Positions 52,011-59,601 of a stretch of 64,000 nucleotides of DNA are shown in pieces. This stretch comes from an uncultured Faecalicatena sp. (GTDB lineage Bacteria; Bacillota; Clostridia; Lachnospirales; Lachnospiraceae). The DNA is taken from NCBI GenBank assembly GCA_948468385.1, contig CAOKHZ010000001.1:124001-188000 (forward strand), given 5' to 3'. The position numbers were made by a program, and so were the translations under genes. The notes beneath the pieces are model-generated. The model was not told the DNA's origin. It saw only the letters and a program-made list of their open reading frames with translations, and searched no databases. Numbering within the stretch: the first letter of the stretch is position 1; every line of letters begins with the position of its first letter.

Positions 52011-52676
52011 TTGGGAAAGATTTTTGGAACGGGTGATTCTTACGAGGAAAATGTACGCAAGGTCAGGGAAATGGTAAAGATTGCACATTCCTATGGATCC
52101 ACCATAGAAGGGGAACTCGGACACGTGGGGGACAATGAAGGTTTTGCCGGGGGGGATTCTCATCTGGTGAATCCATCGGATTTTTTTACGGATCCCAAAA
52201 TCGCCAAGGACTACGTGGACAAGACGGGCGTTGATGCGCTTGCCATTGCCGTGGGTAATGCGCATGGAGCTTATAAGCTGCCCCCAAAGTTAGATTTTGA
52301 AAGAATACGAACGATTGCCCATACGGTGGAAGTGCCGTTAGTGTTACACGGCGGATCAGGACTTTCGGAACAAGATTTTAAACGGGCAATTCAAGAAGGG
52401 ATTAGTAAAGTAAATATTTTTACGGATATCAACGTAGCGGCGGTGAAGGCGGAGTTTGAAAAGTTTTCTGACATGAACAAGGGAATCATTGACTTGATTC
52501 CGGCGGCAGTAGAGGCGGTAAAACAAGAAAGCATGAAGAAAATGAAATTATTTGGCAGTGACGGCAAGGCAGATTTCTGTCTTGGTGAAAATATAGGGAA
52601 AGGGCATCTAAATCCCGGGGAACTACAGCGTTTGACAGAACTTGTCGCGGCCGAGGTCAGAAGACAGTTACGGTGA
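52011..52676 (+). pseudogene. Class II fructose/ketose-bisphosphate aldolase, 5'-truncated
   Basis: 221 residues covering the C-terminal two thirds of the enzyme: YGSTIEGELGHVGDNEG, VGNAHGAYKLPP and LVLHGGSGLSEQDFK (zinc-ligand His residues), then VNIFTDINVA. The N-terminal part with the first zinc His and catalytic Asp is missing. Upstream is the equally truncated lacI, so one deletion removed both 5' ends and the shared regulatory region. Confidence 0.85.
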
Positions 52677-52709
52677 CTTTTGTGAAAAACTCTGTAGGTG
52701 AAAGGGTCG

Positions 52710-52925
52710 TTCTAAATCACGGCGTCAAGGCATAAGATATGACATACATAAAAGGACTGGCGTGTCATGTCCTTATTCCATCAAAACGGCGGTAAAAGAC
52801 ATGCCGGTTTACGTGTGTCAGGAGGCATTATGGACAATTCGGCTTTGCGCAGACAACAGTTACTGAAAGATACCAGGAGAATGTACGACAGCGGCGGCAT
52901 CCCGGCGATTCACCCGAGATACCGC
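52710..52925 (+). repeat. Segment duplicated at 47388-47600
   Basis: Contains gcataagatatgacatac, a hairpin ggcgtgtc/gacatgcc (about 52760-52805) and the 5' part of the small membrane protein gene. The hairpin with one G-U pair lies in the leader just upstream of the start and is kept in both copies. Confidence 0.8.
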
Positions 52926-53138
52926 CATATTTACAACGATTTATACGATGAGCCTTCCGCCCCGGCAGCAGGAAGCTTTTATCTCAGGCTGGCCATCGGC
53001 ATCCTCTGTTTTGTCTGCTATGTGTGGGCGGATTACAAGGACATGACGGTGGCCGGGGTCAACAGCAGCATGATTGTAAACCAGATCGAGCAGCAAACAG
53101 ATTTGGAAGAAGTGATGGAGACATTTGGGGCGAAGTAA
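52830..53138 (+). CDS. Small single-pass membrane protein of unknown function
   Basis: 102 residues. A basic N-terminus (LRRQQLLKDTRRMYDS), the motif GIPAIHPRYRHIYNDLY, one membrane helix (about residues 52-70, LAIGILCFVCYVWADYK) and an acidic tail. Proteins of this type recur in Lachnospiraceae, but I know no function. AGGAGG lies 4 nt before the ATG; an in-frame ATG at 52767 would extend it through the leader hairpin and is less likely. A truncated duplicate is at 47503. Confidence 0.75.
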   Translation: MDNSALRRQQLLKDTRRMYDSGGIPAIHPRYRHIYNDLYDEPSAPAAGSFYLRLAIGILCFVCYVWADYKDMTVAGVNSSMIVNQIEQQTDLEEVMETFGAK

Positions 53139-53142
53139 AACA

Positions 53143-53166
53143 AAGAGTCCGGCAAGCCGGACTCTT
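53143..53166 (+). terminator. Perfect 11-bp hairpin after the small membrane protein
   Basis: aagagtccggc (53143-53153) and gccggactctt (53156-53166) pair exactly, 4 bp after the stop codon. The T-run is weak because a repeat-like block begins directly after it. Confidence 0.6.
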
Positions 53167-53271
53167 GCGCCGGAGCGCGGCTGCGTCAGCAGCCATTTTC
53201 CTTAGGCGCGAAGTGCGCATCCCCCGGAGGGTTTTGCTTTATAGGGAACGAAGTTTCCTATAAAGCAACAG
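53167..53271. repeat. Block of nested hairpins, probable palindromic mobile repeat
   Basis: Contains ggctgc-gtca-gcagcc, gcgc-gaagt-gcgc and a 16-bp stem ttgctttatagggaac (53234-53249) / gtttcctataaagcaa (53253-53268) with one G-U pair and a 3-nt loop. In reverse complement it shares GATGCGC and TAAGGAAA with the element at 60331-60390. No gene fits here. Confidence 0.55.
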
Positions 53272-53303
53272 AAAGTCGGATGAACTACATATCCGGCTTT
53301 TTT
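53272..53303 (+). terminator. Rho-independent terminator
   Basis: aagtcggat (53273-53281) pairs with atccggctt (53291-53299) with one G-U pair, followed by TTTTTT. It probably terminates transcripts from the small membrane protein gene. Confidence 0.75.
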
Positions 53304-53523
53304 CATGCTATTTTTAAAAGAACAGTCCCGTCCAATGGCCATGTTATTGCGGATGCAAGCATCCTCCATAACATAACCGCTGTCCGGGACTTTTACAGTA
53401 AAATGTGACAATTTCCTTACGTTTTTGTAAGGGGAAAATGGAAAAATGTAAGCCGAATCTATGGAAGCGGGAATGGGTTTCGGCTACAATAATGACAACT
53501 CAAATGGAAAGGAGAATGAAGAC

Positions 53524-53862
53524 ATGAAAGGAAAAATATTCGCCGTTATCGCAATCGTGCTGATTATAGGGGGCTGCCTGGTGGGAGGATTGAATCATCT
53601 GGAAAATTATGACGAGTTCTTTTATGCGAAGGTCGATAACAGTAAGAAGAAGGCGTTACCTTCAAACGAGGACATGAACTACGAATACACTCTGGAGTGT
53701 TACAATGAAAACGGCAAAAAACGTGAATTGAAATTTAAAACCTTCGAGGAATTGGAAGAAGGGGCTTATATATCGTTGGAAGTCAGAATCTCGGGAGTTC
53801 ACAAGTACGAGGAAGTTGAATACGGCGATTTACCGAAAAAAGTGCAAGAAAACATCAAATGA
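53524..53862 (+). CDS. YxeA family (DUF1093) small secreted or anchored protein
   Basis: 112 residues. N-terminal membrane/signal helix (GKIFAVIAIVLIIGGCLVGGL), then the family pattern YEYTLECYNENGKKRELKFKT, EGAYISLEV and the ending YEEVEYGDLPKKVQE. Some members are lantibiotic-immunity-like or stress-induced; no role can be assigned. Start ATG at 53524 with AAAGGAG; an upstream in-frame ATG at 53461 lacks a ribosome binding site. Confidence 0.82.
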   Translation: MKGKIFAVIAIVLIIGGCLVGGLNHLENYDEFFYAKVDNSKKKALPSNEDMNYEYTLECYNENGKKRELKFKTFEELEEGAYISLEVRISGVHKYEEVEYGDLPKKVQENIK

Positions 53863-54079
53863 AACGGATTCCATGGCGGCGCAGAACTTGTTTGTCTCAA
53901 AAGGATATGAAGAAACTTCCGTTTCCGACATCATGGAAGTGGCAGGCTGGGCAAAGGGAATGTTTTATCGCTGTTTTCGAAGTAAAGAGGAAGTAATGTA
54001 CGCATTGGGAAAACAAATGTTTTATTCCGATGGGTATCATAGCGTGTGCCATCGGCTTGTCTGCAACGGGATTTTTTAG
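53861..54079 (+). pseudogene. TetR family regulator fragment
   Basis: The helix-turn-helix part AAQNLFVSKGYEETSVSDIMEVAGWAKGMFY followed by SKEEVMYALGKQMF is clearly TetR, but the frame runs directly from the YxeA gene, carries likely damage (GWAKGMFY where GVAKGTFY is typical), and stops after about 70 residues. The ligand-binding domain is absent. Confidence 0.75.
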
Positions 54080-54150
54080 AAATATGGAGGATGAGCAATA
54101 ACTCCAAAATCCCATTTCATGTTGGAAATGTTGGAAATATGATTTAATGT

Positions 54151-54179
54151 TTGTATCTTCCGCCAAAATCAGTTATGCT
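54151..54179 (+). promoter_or_regulatory. Copy of the AAA-ATPase promoter upstream of remnant B
   Basis: TTGTAT (54151-54156), 17-nt spacer ending aaaatcagt, TATGCT (54174-54179). The flanking gatttaatgtttgtatc is shared with 48740-48754. Confidence 0.55.
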
Positions 54180-54255
54180 AAAAGGACAAATTCCCCGCAT
54201 CATACCGATGCGAGAATCATAAAAAGAGTGTTACCCGAAAAGGAGAACATAGATA

Positions 54256-54754
54256 ATGGAATTAATGAAAAAAAATTACCTATTAGCATCGAAGATTTCG
54301 CAAAACTTTAAGAAGAAAATTTTTATTATATTGACAAAACAAAGTTTATCAGGGAACTTCTTTATAATTGACGAGCAAGGCGTGGAGAGCGGATTCGAAA
54401 CATATCTGAAAAAGACAATCAGCATCCGTGACACCTTTGTGAGAAAGGAAATGAAAGAAAATTATTTCCACGGTATCCTGATCGGACTTCTTGGGGTCAA
54501 AGAGACTTGGGGAGTGTCTTCTAACCCAGATATGGGAGATGGTACGCTGATATACTTGTGGAGCCGGACGATGATATGGGAATTATCATTGAAATGCCCA
54601 AGACGGAAATTTGGATACGGCTTGTGAAAAGGTGTTAAAACAAGTGGATGAGACGAAGTACGAAGAAGAACTTGTAGACGAGGGAGTCACGACGATTTTA
54701 AAATATGGAATCGCGTGTTATAAGCGTCATTGTAAAGTCATACTGGGAGTATGA
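54256..54754 (+). pseudogene. AAA-ATPase/DUF1703 remnant B, frameshifted with large internal deletion
   Basis: The start reads KKLPISIEDFAKL, an in-frame stop, then EENFYYIDKTKFIRELLYN, like the start of the intact gene at 48852. It then jumps to the C-terminal part (SIRDTFVRKEMKENYFHGILIGLL) and, after another frameshift, to EKVLKQVDETKYEEELVDEG and ILKYGIACYKRHCKVI, stopping at 54754. More than half of the gene is missing. Confidence 0.8.
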
Positions 54755-54850
54755 GATAATGAAAAACGTCTAATCGTATTTAATTTCAAGGAATGGAGAG
54801 TGTTGAGTTGATACGAATATTATACTCTAATGGAAAAGGAGGACGAAACG

Positions 54851-55110
54851 ATGCTGAAAATTGTATTTGGGGAAATAGAGAATTCTGTCTATCATCCGCC
54901 CACTTATTTTGACAATCAATATGAGGACGAGTGGATTACGAATCCCTTGTCAGTTGCAATGATTAAAGACATTGATAAATCAAAGGTGATTGGTACACAC
55001 CTGATTCAAAGTCCGGTACTTGACCCGATTTCCACAAAAGAAATTTCGGGGAAGGTTCGGGCATTGAAGTCCTCTGTGAGCGTCCATGCAGAACGCTTGG
55101 CGGAAATGAC
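54851..55110 (+). pseudogene. DUF4869 family protein fragment
   Basis: The start MLKIVFGEIENSVYHPPTYF and WITNPLSVAMIKDIDKSKVIG, SPVLDPISTKEISG match the N-terminal half of DUF4869 proteins as I recall the family. Homology ends near 55050 and the sequence passes into an unrelated gene fragment. GGAGG lies 8 nt before the ATG. Confidence 0.55.
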
Positions 55111-55356
55111 TGGAATCTTCCGTTGCCCAATATTCATGAACAGATTATCTTTTTGGACGAAGAAAATAAATTTGTAAAATCAAGAGAATTTGCCGCCGCC
55201 GTAAAAGCCTCGGACAATTATTTCGTGATTATCACAAGAGAGGATTTGCCGAATCTGCCATATTCCGTGGACGAGATTTACGGTATCCACACTTCTGGTA
55301 AGTATCATGACTTGAAAAGAACCTATAATGAAATGTACCACATTTATAGTACATAA
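55105..55356 (+). pseudogene. C-terminal fragment of an ATP-binding protein
   Basis: A second frame reads WNLPLPNIHEQIIFLDEEN, FVKSREFAAAVKASDNYFVI, ITREDLPNLPYSVDEIYGI and ends at 55356. This resembles the tail of a family of gut Firmicute ATP-binding proteins whose name I cannot give with confidence. It is joined in a different frame to the DUF4869 fragment. Confidence 0.5.
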
Positions 55357-55383
55357 GTTGGTGTGAATAACATGCATTAACAT

Positions 55384-55405
55384 CTACTTGACTTACGACA
55401 AGTAG
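55384..55405. promoter_or_regulatory. Operator-like inverted repeat over the hipA-like promoter
   Basis: ctacttg (55384-55390) and caagtag (55399-55405) are exact reverse complements separated by 8 nt and overlap the -35 hexamer, as expected for an autoregulatory operator. Confidence 0.5.
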
Positions 55406-55415
55406 GTGCTATAAT
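55388..55415 (+). promoter_or_regulatory. Promoter of the HipA-like module
   Basis: TTGACT (55388-55393) and TATAAT (55410-55415) with a 16-nt spacer. The transcript would start near 55422, leaving almost no leader before the first ATG at 55431. Confidence 0.7.
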
Positions 55416-55438
55416 ATAGTCGGAGGTGTTATGCCGAA

Positions 55439-56263
55439 ATGAACGATCAACTTATTTTGGAAAAACAAGATCTTACTTATCTGACCTGGGCAAAGATTCG
55501 AAATTCATCGGGAACGGCCGGTTCTTTCTTGAAGGCGTATTCTGACTTGGGCAAGGATAAACGATACTACAAGCTGTCTAACTATGATGCGTTTCAGGGA
55601 ATCATCGGACATGAATGTGTGAATGAATTGATTGTGGATCGGCTGCTGACGCTTCTTGGCGTTCCTCATTTGTCTTATCGGCTAATCCATGCGGATGTTC
55701 TGATTGATGGAAGAAAATATGAAACGTATTTATGTGCTTCCCGTGATTTTAAACAGCCGGGAGAAAGCAAAATTGCATTGGACGTATACTATCAGGCGGA
55801 GCGAAAGGAAATAGAAAGTCCGTTGGATTTCTGTATCCGCTGTGGATGGGAAAAATATATCCATCAAATGTTGGTAGTGGATTTCCTCATATTGAATCGG
55901 GACAGACATGGTGCCAACATCGAAGTGTTGCGGAATAAGAAAAACAAAACGCTTCGTCTTGCCCCACTATTTGATCATGGCCTTTCGCTCATCTTCAACT
56001 GTCTGGAGGAAGAGGCAGTCAAGGCAGCCTATGTGATGGAGGATAGGCCCGTGCAGTCGTTTGTGGGGTCAAGATCCGCACAGGAGAATCTCAAACTGAT
56101 TCCGGCGGGAAGAGAGCCGGTGCTTTGGCCGTTGCAAGAATCAGACCGCGAGTTTATTTTTGAAGGACTGGATACGGTATTACCGCAAATATGGCGTGAT
56201 AAGATATGGGAGATGATTTGGAAAAGGTGGAATTATTATGAAGATTTTCGCAATCAGAGATGA
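55439..56263 (+). CDS. HipA-like Ser/Thr kinase domain protein
   Basis: 274 residues. Kinase-like features in order: SGTAGSFLKAY (glycine-rich loop position, residues 24-34), YYKLSNYDAF, GHECVNELIVDRLL, the catalytic NRDRHGANI (N153, D155, H157, N160) and the metal-binding APLFDHGLSL (D179). HipA-type kinases phosphorylate translation factors such as glutamyl-tRNA synthetase and are held in check by a DNA-binding partner. This short form lacks the HipA N-terminal subdomain. A three-codon frame ATG-CCG-AAA-TGA (55431-55442), which holds the closer ribosome-binding-site spacing, overlaps its start. The following gene overlaps by 26 bp. Kinase activity is inferred. Confidence 0.75.
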   Translation: MNDQLILEKQDLTYLTWAKIRNSSGTAGSFLKAYSDLGKDKRYYKLSNYDAFQGIIGHECVNELIVDRLLTLLGVPHLSYRLIHADVLIDGRKYETYLCASRDFKQPGESKIALDVYYQAERKEIESPLDFCIRCGWEKYIHQMLVVDFLILNRDRHGANIEVLRNKKNKTLRLAPLFDHGLSLIFNCLEEEAVKAAYVMEDRPVQSFVGSRSAQENLKLIPAGREPVLWPLQESDREFIFEGLDTVLPQIWRDKIWEMIWKRWNYYEDFRNQR

Positions 56264-57053
56264 GGAAGCATCTGTTCAAAAAGATCTTGCGTATCTTATA
56301 TACTATGAACAAGAGAAACGATTTTATATTGAACTTCCGACGGATGCGGATGAGTGGGAAACACCGCTTCTTTTATCCTCATTTGTAAAGCAAGGAGAGA
56401 AAACTGTAAATGCTTATTGGAGTAAGTTATGGGTTCAGCAGCGTATCGTGCCAACAGACAGACAGAATCTGGGACAGATTTTAAAGGTAAATGGACTTGA
56501 CGAGTACGATGAATTCTCACTTTTGATGCTGGCGGAGGGGCGATGTGCGCAGGACAGTTACTATCTGACGCCGATTTCCAAAGAGGAGTTACCGGAAGAC
56601 TTTTCACAACGTTATGAAGAAAAAGTGGAGGATATAATCCCCTTGTCTGGTCATAGCCTGCTGGTGTTTTTCCGGGATGGCCTTGCGCGTAAATGCAACG
56701 TGGAAACGCTTCTAAAGGACAAGGCGTTTTCAAGCCCCGTCTTAAAGGATGAGAAGCTGTTTTGCAGTGTGAGCGTTCAAACGGGCGGATATGGTGTATG
56801 CTGGGGAGAGGGTTTGACCATTGACGATCATACCTTGCATGAGTGTGGAGAAGTGGTTCCTCTTACTATGGATGACTTCAAGCGATTTATTTCCTGCCGG
56901 ATTGTGAATACGATGGAAGCCGCAGAATTGTTGGAGTGTTCCAAGCAGAATATAGAGGATCTGATCCGGAGAGATAAACTTCATCCGATAAAGACCAATG
57001 CAAGAAATAAGCTCTTTTTAAAAAGCGAAATCCTGCAGAGGAAATGGCAGTAG
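56238..57053 (+). CDS. DUF2442-like protein with C-terminal helix-turn-helix
   Basis: 271 residues. An N-terminal region of about 100 residues of unknown fold is followed by two DUF2442-like stretches (VEDIIPLSGHSLLVFFRDG near 125-150 and YGVCWGEGLTIDDHTLHECG near 190) and a C-terminal excisionase/MerR-like DNA-binding helix pair (TMEAAELLECSKQNIEDLI). It starts inside the kinase gene (AAAGGTGG upstream). By position it may be the antitoxin or autorepressor of the HipA-like kinase; this is inference. Confidence 0.7.
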   Translation: MKIFAIRDEEASVQKDLAYLIYYEQEKRFYIELPTDADEWETPLLLSSFVKQGEKTVNAYWSKLWVQQRIVPTDRQNLGQILKVNGLDEYDEFSLLMLAEGRCAQDSYYLTPISKEELPEDFSQRYEEKVEDIIPLSGHSLLVFFRDGLARKCNVETLLKDKAFSSPVLKDEKLFCSVSVQTGGYGVCWGEGLTIDDHTLHECGEVVPLTMDDFKRFISCRIVNTMEAAELLECSKQNIEDLIRRDKLHPIKTNARNKLFLKSEILQRKWQ

Positions 57054-57190
57054 CTTGATGCATGCCGCAAATACCATCATGCTGGCTGATGCAGCTTTTG
57101 GAGCAGAATACACCGGATGGAATTAAAAATCCACAGAAATATAGAAATGCACAAGCGGTAAAATAACAGGATACCATAAGTGATGGTTAG

Positions 57191-57222
57191 AGCGGGAGGT
57201 TTGAATCAAGCCTTCCGCTTTT
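57191..57222 (+). terminator. Terminator of the HipA-like module
   Basis: agcgggagg (57191-57199) pairs with ccttccgct (57211-57219) with one G-U pair, followed by TTT. Confidence 0.75.
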
Positions 57223-57267
57223 GACATGTTTACCTTGGAAATGGGCATCAATTCATCAAAAATATAT

Positions 57268-57296
57268 TTGTATCTGTCACCAAAATCAGTTATACT
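57268..57296 (+). promoter_or_regulatory. Third copy of the AAA-ATPase promoter
   Basis: TTGTAT (57268-57273), 17-nt spacer ending aaaatcagt, TATACT (57291-57296). A palindromic repeat starts 3 bp after it, and remnant C follows. Confidence 0.6.
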
Positions 57297-57298
57297 AT

Positions 57299-57412
57299 AC
57301 CTTGACGGACTTGAAGAGTCCGCCCGCCCCGCAAGGGCATGCGTTAAGGGGTGCCCTCGGGCATACTTTGACGAACTCGAAGAGTCTGCTGGCGCGAAGC
57401 GCGTTTGACGGG
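57299..57412. repeat. Inverted, module-swapped copy of the palindromic repeat at 38978-39109
   Basis: Contains cttgacggacttgaagagtc and, after the shared gcgttaaggggtgccctcgg, tttgacgaactcgaagagtc then ctggcgcgaagcgc. Relative to the other locus it is reverse complemented and the order of the two modules is exchanged. It interrupts the start of an AAA-ATPase remnant. Confidence 0.85.
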
Positions 57413-57419
57413 ATATCGC

Positions 57420-57739
57420 TTAGCTCGTTGTATGTAAGCCGTGACGGGCTTCGCCTTTGTTATGACGGATATCAAACCATGTTCGGTGAACGATTGTATA
57501 ATCCCAGATCCATGGTTGGCGCGTTATCATTTAACCAGTTGGGAAATTATTGGACCAGCTCAGGTCCCTATGACGAAATCCATTCGGCAATGGTGGTCTA
57601 TGGTTTTTTGACCTATCATGAAGGACGGGTCTCCATTCCAAACAAGGAGTTGACGGACAAGTTTAAAATCGCCTACGACAAAAACATTCCAAACAAAAAA
57701 CACAGTTGCAAAGTTGAACTATTAAGGGAGAAATTATGA
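57420..57739 (+). pseudogene. AAA-ATPase/DUF1703 remnant C
   Basis: The frame reads LRLCYDGYQTMFGERLYNPRS, GNYWTSSGPYDEI, VVYGFLTYHEGRVSIPNKEL and matches the middle of the AAA-ATPase family (the YDGY, YNP and NYW segments). It is a different subtype from the copy at 48852, has lost the P-loop half and the nuclease half, and its stop overlaps the next gene by 4 bp. Confidence 0.75.
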
Positions 57740-59601
57740 GAAAACTAGCGTTAAATGATGAAATATTACTAAAGATTGAGAAGCCCGCCAGATACATTGG
57801 CAACGAGGCGGGCAGCGTGACGAAAGACTTAAACGAGGTTGAGGTTCGTTTCGCCATGTGTTTTCCCGACGTGTACGAGATCGGCATGTCGCATCTGGGA
57901 ATCCAGATTCTCTACGACATGTTCAACCAGCGAAAGGATACATGGTGTGAGCGTGTCTATTCCCCGTGGAGGGATCTTGACCAGATTATGAGAGAGCAAC
58001 ACATCCCGCTCTTTGCCCTGGAATCGCAGGATCCCATTAAGAACTTTGATTTCCTCGGCATCACCTTGCAGTATGAAATGTGCTACACCAACGTCTTGCA
58101 GATTCTGGACTTGAGCGGCATCGCGCTGCACGCGGCGGAGCGAACCAAAGACGACCCCATTGTGATTGGCGGCGGTCCTTGTGCCTACAATCCGGAGCCG
58201 TTGGCGGAGTTTTTTGACTTGTTTTACATTGGGGAGGGGGAAACTTCTTACGACGAGTTGCTCACATGCTATAAAGAATACCGTGACGCTGGGAAATCCA
58301 GACGGGAATTTCTCGAGCGGGCGGCGCAAGTGCCGGGTATTTACGTGCCGCAATTGTACGAGCCTTCCTACCACGACGACGGCACGCTTGCCGCATTTAC
58401 TCCGGTAAGTCCACACGCACCGCGCACCGTCAGAAAGCAAGTCGCGATGGACATCACCCACACGACCTATCCGTTAAGACCGGTCGTCCCCTTTATCAAG
58501 GCCACACAGGATCGGGTAGTCTTAGAAATCCAGCGCGGATGCATCCGGGGATGCCGTTTTTGCCAGGCGGGAATGATTTATCGCCCGACAAGGGAGCGTG
58601 ACGTGGAAGTACTGAAAGAATACGCGCGGGCGATGCTTGAAAATACCGGACACGAAGAAATTTCCTTGAATTCGTTAAGTTCCAGCGACTATTCCCAGTT
58701 GGAAGAGCTGGTCAACTTTTTGATTGAAGAATTTCAGGATAAAAAAATCAACATCCAATTGCCGTCCCTGCGGATTGACGCATTTTCACTGGACGTGATG
58801 AGCAAGGTGCAGGACATCAAAAAGAGTAGCCTGACCTTTGCCCCGGAAGCGGGCAGCCAGCGCATGCGGGACGTGATAAACAAAGGATTGACCGAGGAGG
58901 ACATTTTAGATGGGGCCGGACAAGCGTTCGAGGGCGGCTGGACGAAGGTCAAGCTTTATTTCATGTTGGGACTCCCGACCGAGACGGAGGAGGACATGAA
59001 GGAAATCGCCCGCCTTTGTGACCGCGTGGCAAGGCGTTATTATGAGATTCCGAAGGAACAACGGAACGGCAAATGCCAGATTACGGCCAGTTCGTCCTTT
59101 TTCGTGCCAAAGCCCTTCACCCCGTTCCAATGGGCCACGATGTGCACGTCGGAAGAATACGTGCGCCGGGCCGCCCTCGTAAAACATGAATTTATGGAAC
59201 AGTTAAACCGTAAAAGTATGAAATATAACTGGCACGAGGCAGATGAGACGATTTTGGAGGGCGTGTTCGCCAGAGGGGATCGGCGGACGGGAAAGGTCAT
59301 CGAGGAAGCGTATCGGCTGGGTTGTCTTTTTGATTCCTGGACGGAGTCCTTTGATTACCAGAAATGGCTTGCCGCCTTTGAAAACACGGGCGTGGACGCG
59401 GACTTTTACACCTTGCGCGAGCGGAGTACAAACGAGCTTTTGCCGTGGGACTTTATTGATATCGGAGTCACGCGGAAGTTTTTGGAGCGCGAGTGGGAGA
59501 GGGCGATGCGAGCCGAGGTGACGCAAAACTGTCGTCAGCAATGTGCGGGCTGCGGCGCGGTCAGTTTTGGAGGAGGTGTCTGTTTTGAAGGTAAGAATTA
59601 A
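57736..59601 (+). CDS. TIGR03960 family B12-binding-type radical SAM protein
   Basis: 621 residues. The N-terminal part resembles a B12-binding fold (FPDVYEIGMSHLGIQILYD, IVIGGGPCAYNPEPLAEFFD). The radical SAM motif CIRGCRFCQAG (Cx3Cx2C) is near residue 272, followed by SLSSSDYSQLEELV and APEAGSQRMRDVINKG. The C-terminus carries CRQQCAGCGAVSFGG. Function unknown, but it is nearly always followed by the TIGR03936 gene, as here. AAGGGAG precedes the ATG. Confidence 0.93.
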   Translation: MRKLALNDEILLKIEKPARYIGNEAGSVTKDLNEVEVRFAMCFPDVYEIGMSHLGIQILYDMFNQRKDTWCERVYSPWRDLDQIMREQHIPLFALESQDPIKNFDFLGITLQYEMCYTNVLQILDLSGIALHAAERTKDDPIVIGGGPCAYNPEPLAEFFDLFYIGEGETSYDELLTCYKEYRDAGKSRREFLERAAQVPGIYVPQLYEPSYHDDGTLAAFTPVSPHAPRTVRKQVAMDITHTTYPLRPVVPFIKATQDRVVLEIQRGCIRGCRFCQAGMIYRPTRERDVEVLKEYARAMLENTGHEEISLNSLSSSDYSQLEELVNFLIEEFQDKKINIQLPSLRIDAFSLDVMSKVQDIKKSSLTFAPEAGSQRMRDVINKGLTEEDILDGAGQAFEGGWTKVKLYFMLGLPTETEEDMKEIARLCDRVARRYYEIPKEQRNGKCQITASSSFFVPKPFTPFQWATMCTSEEYVRRAALVKHEFMEQLNRKSMKYNWHEADETILEGVFARGDRRTGKVIEEAYRLGCLFDSWTESFDYQKWLAAFENTGVDADFYTLRERSTNELLPWDFIDIGVTRKFLEREWERAMRAEVTQNCRQQCAGCGAVSFGGGVCFEGKN

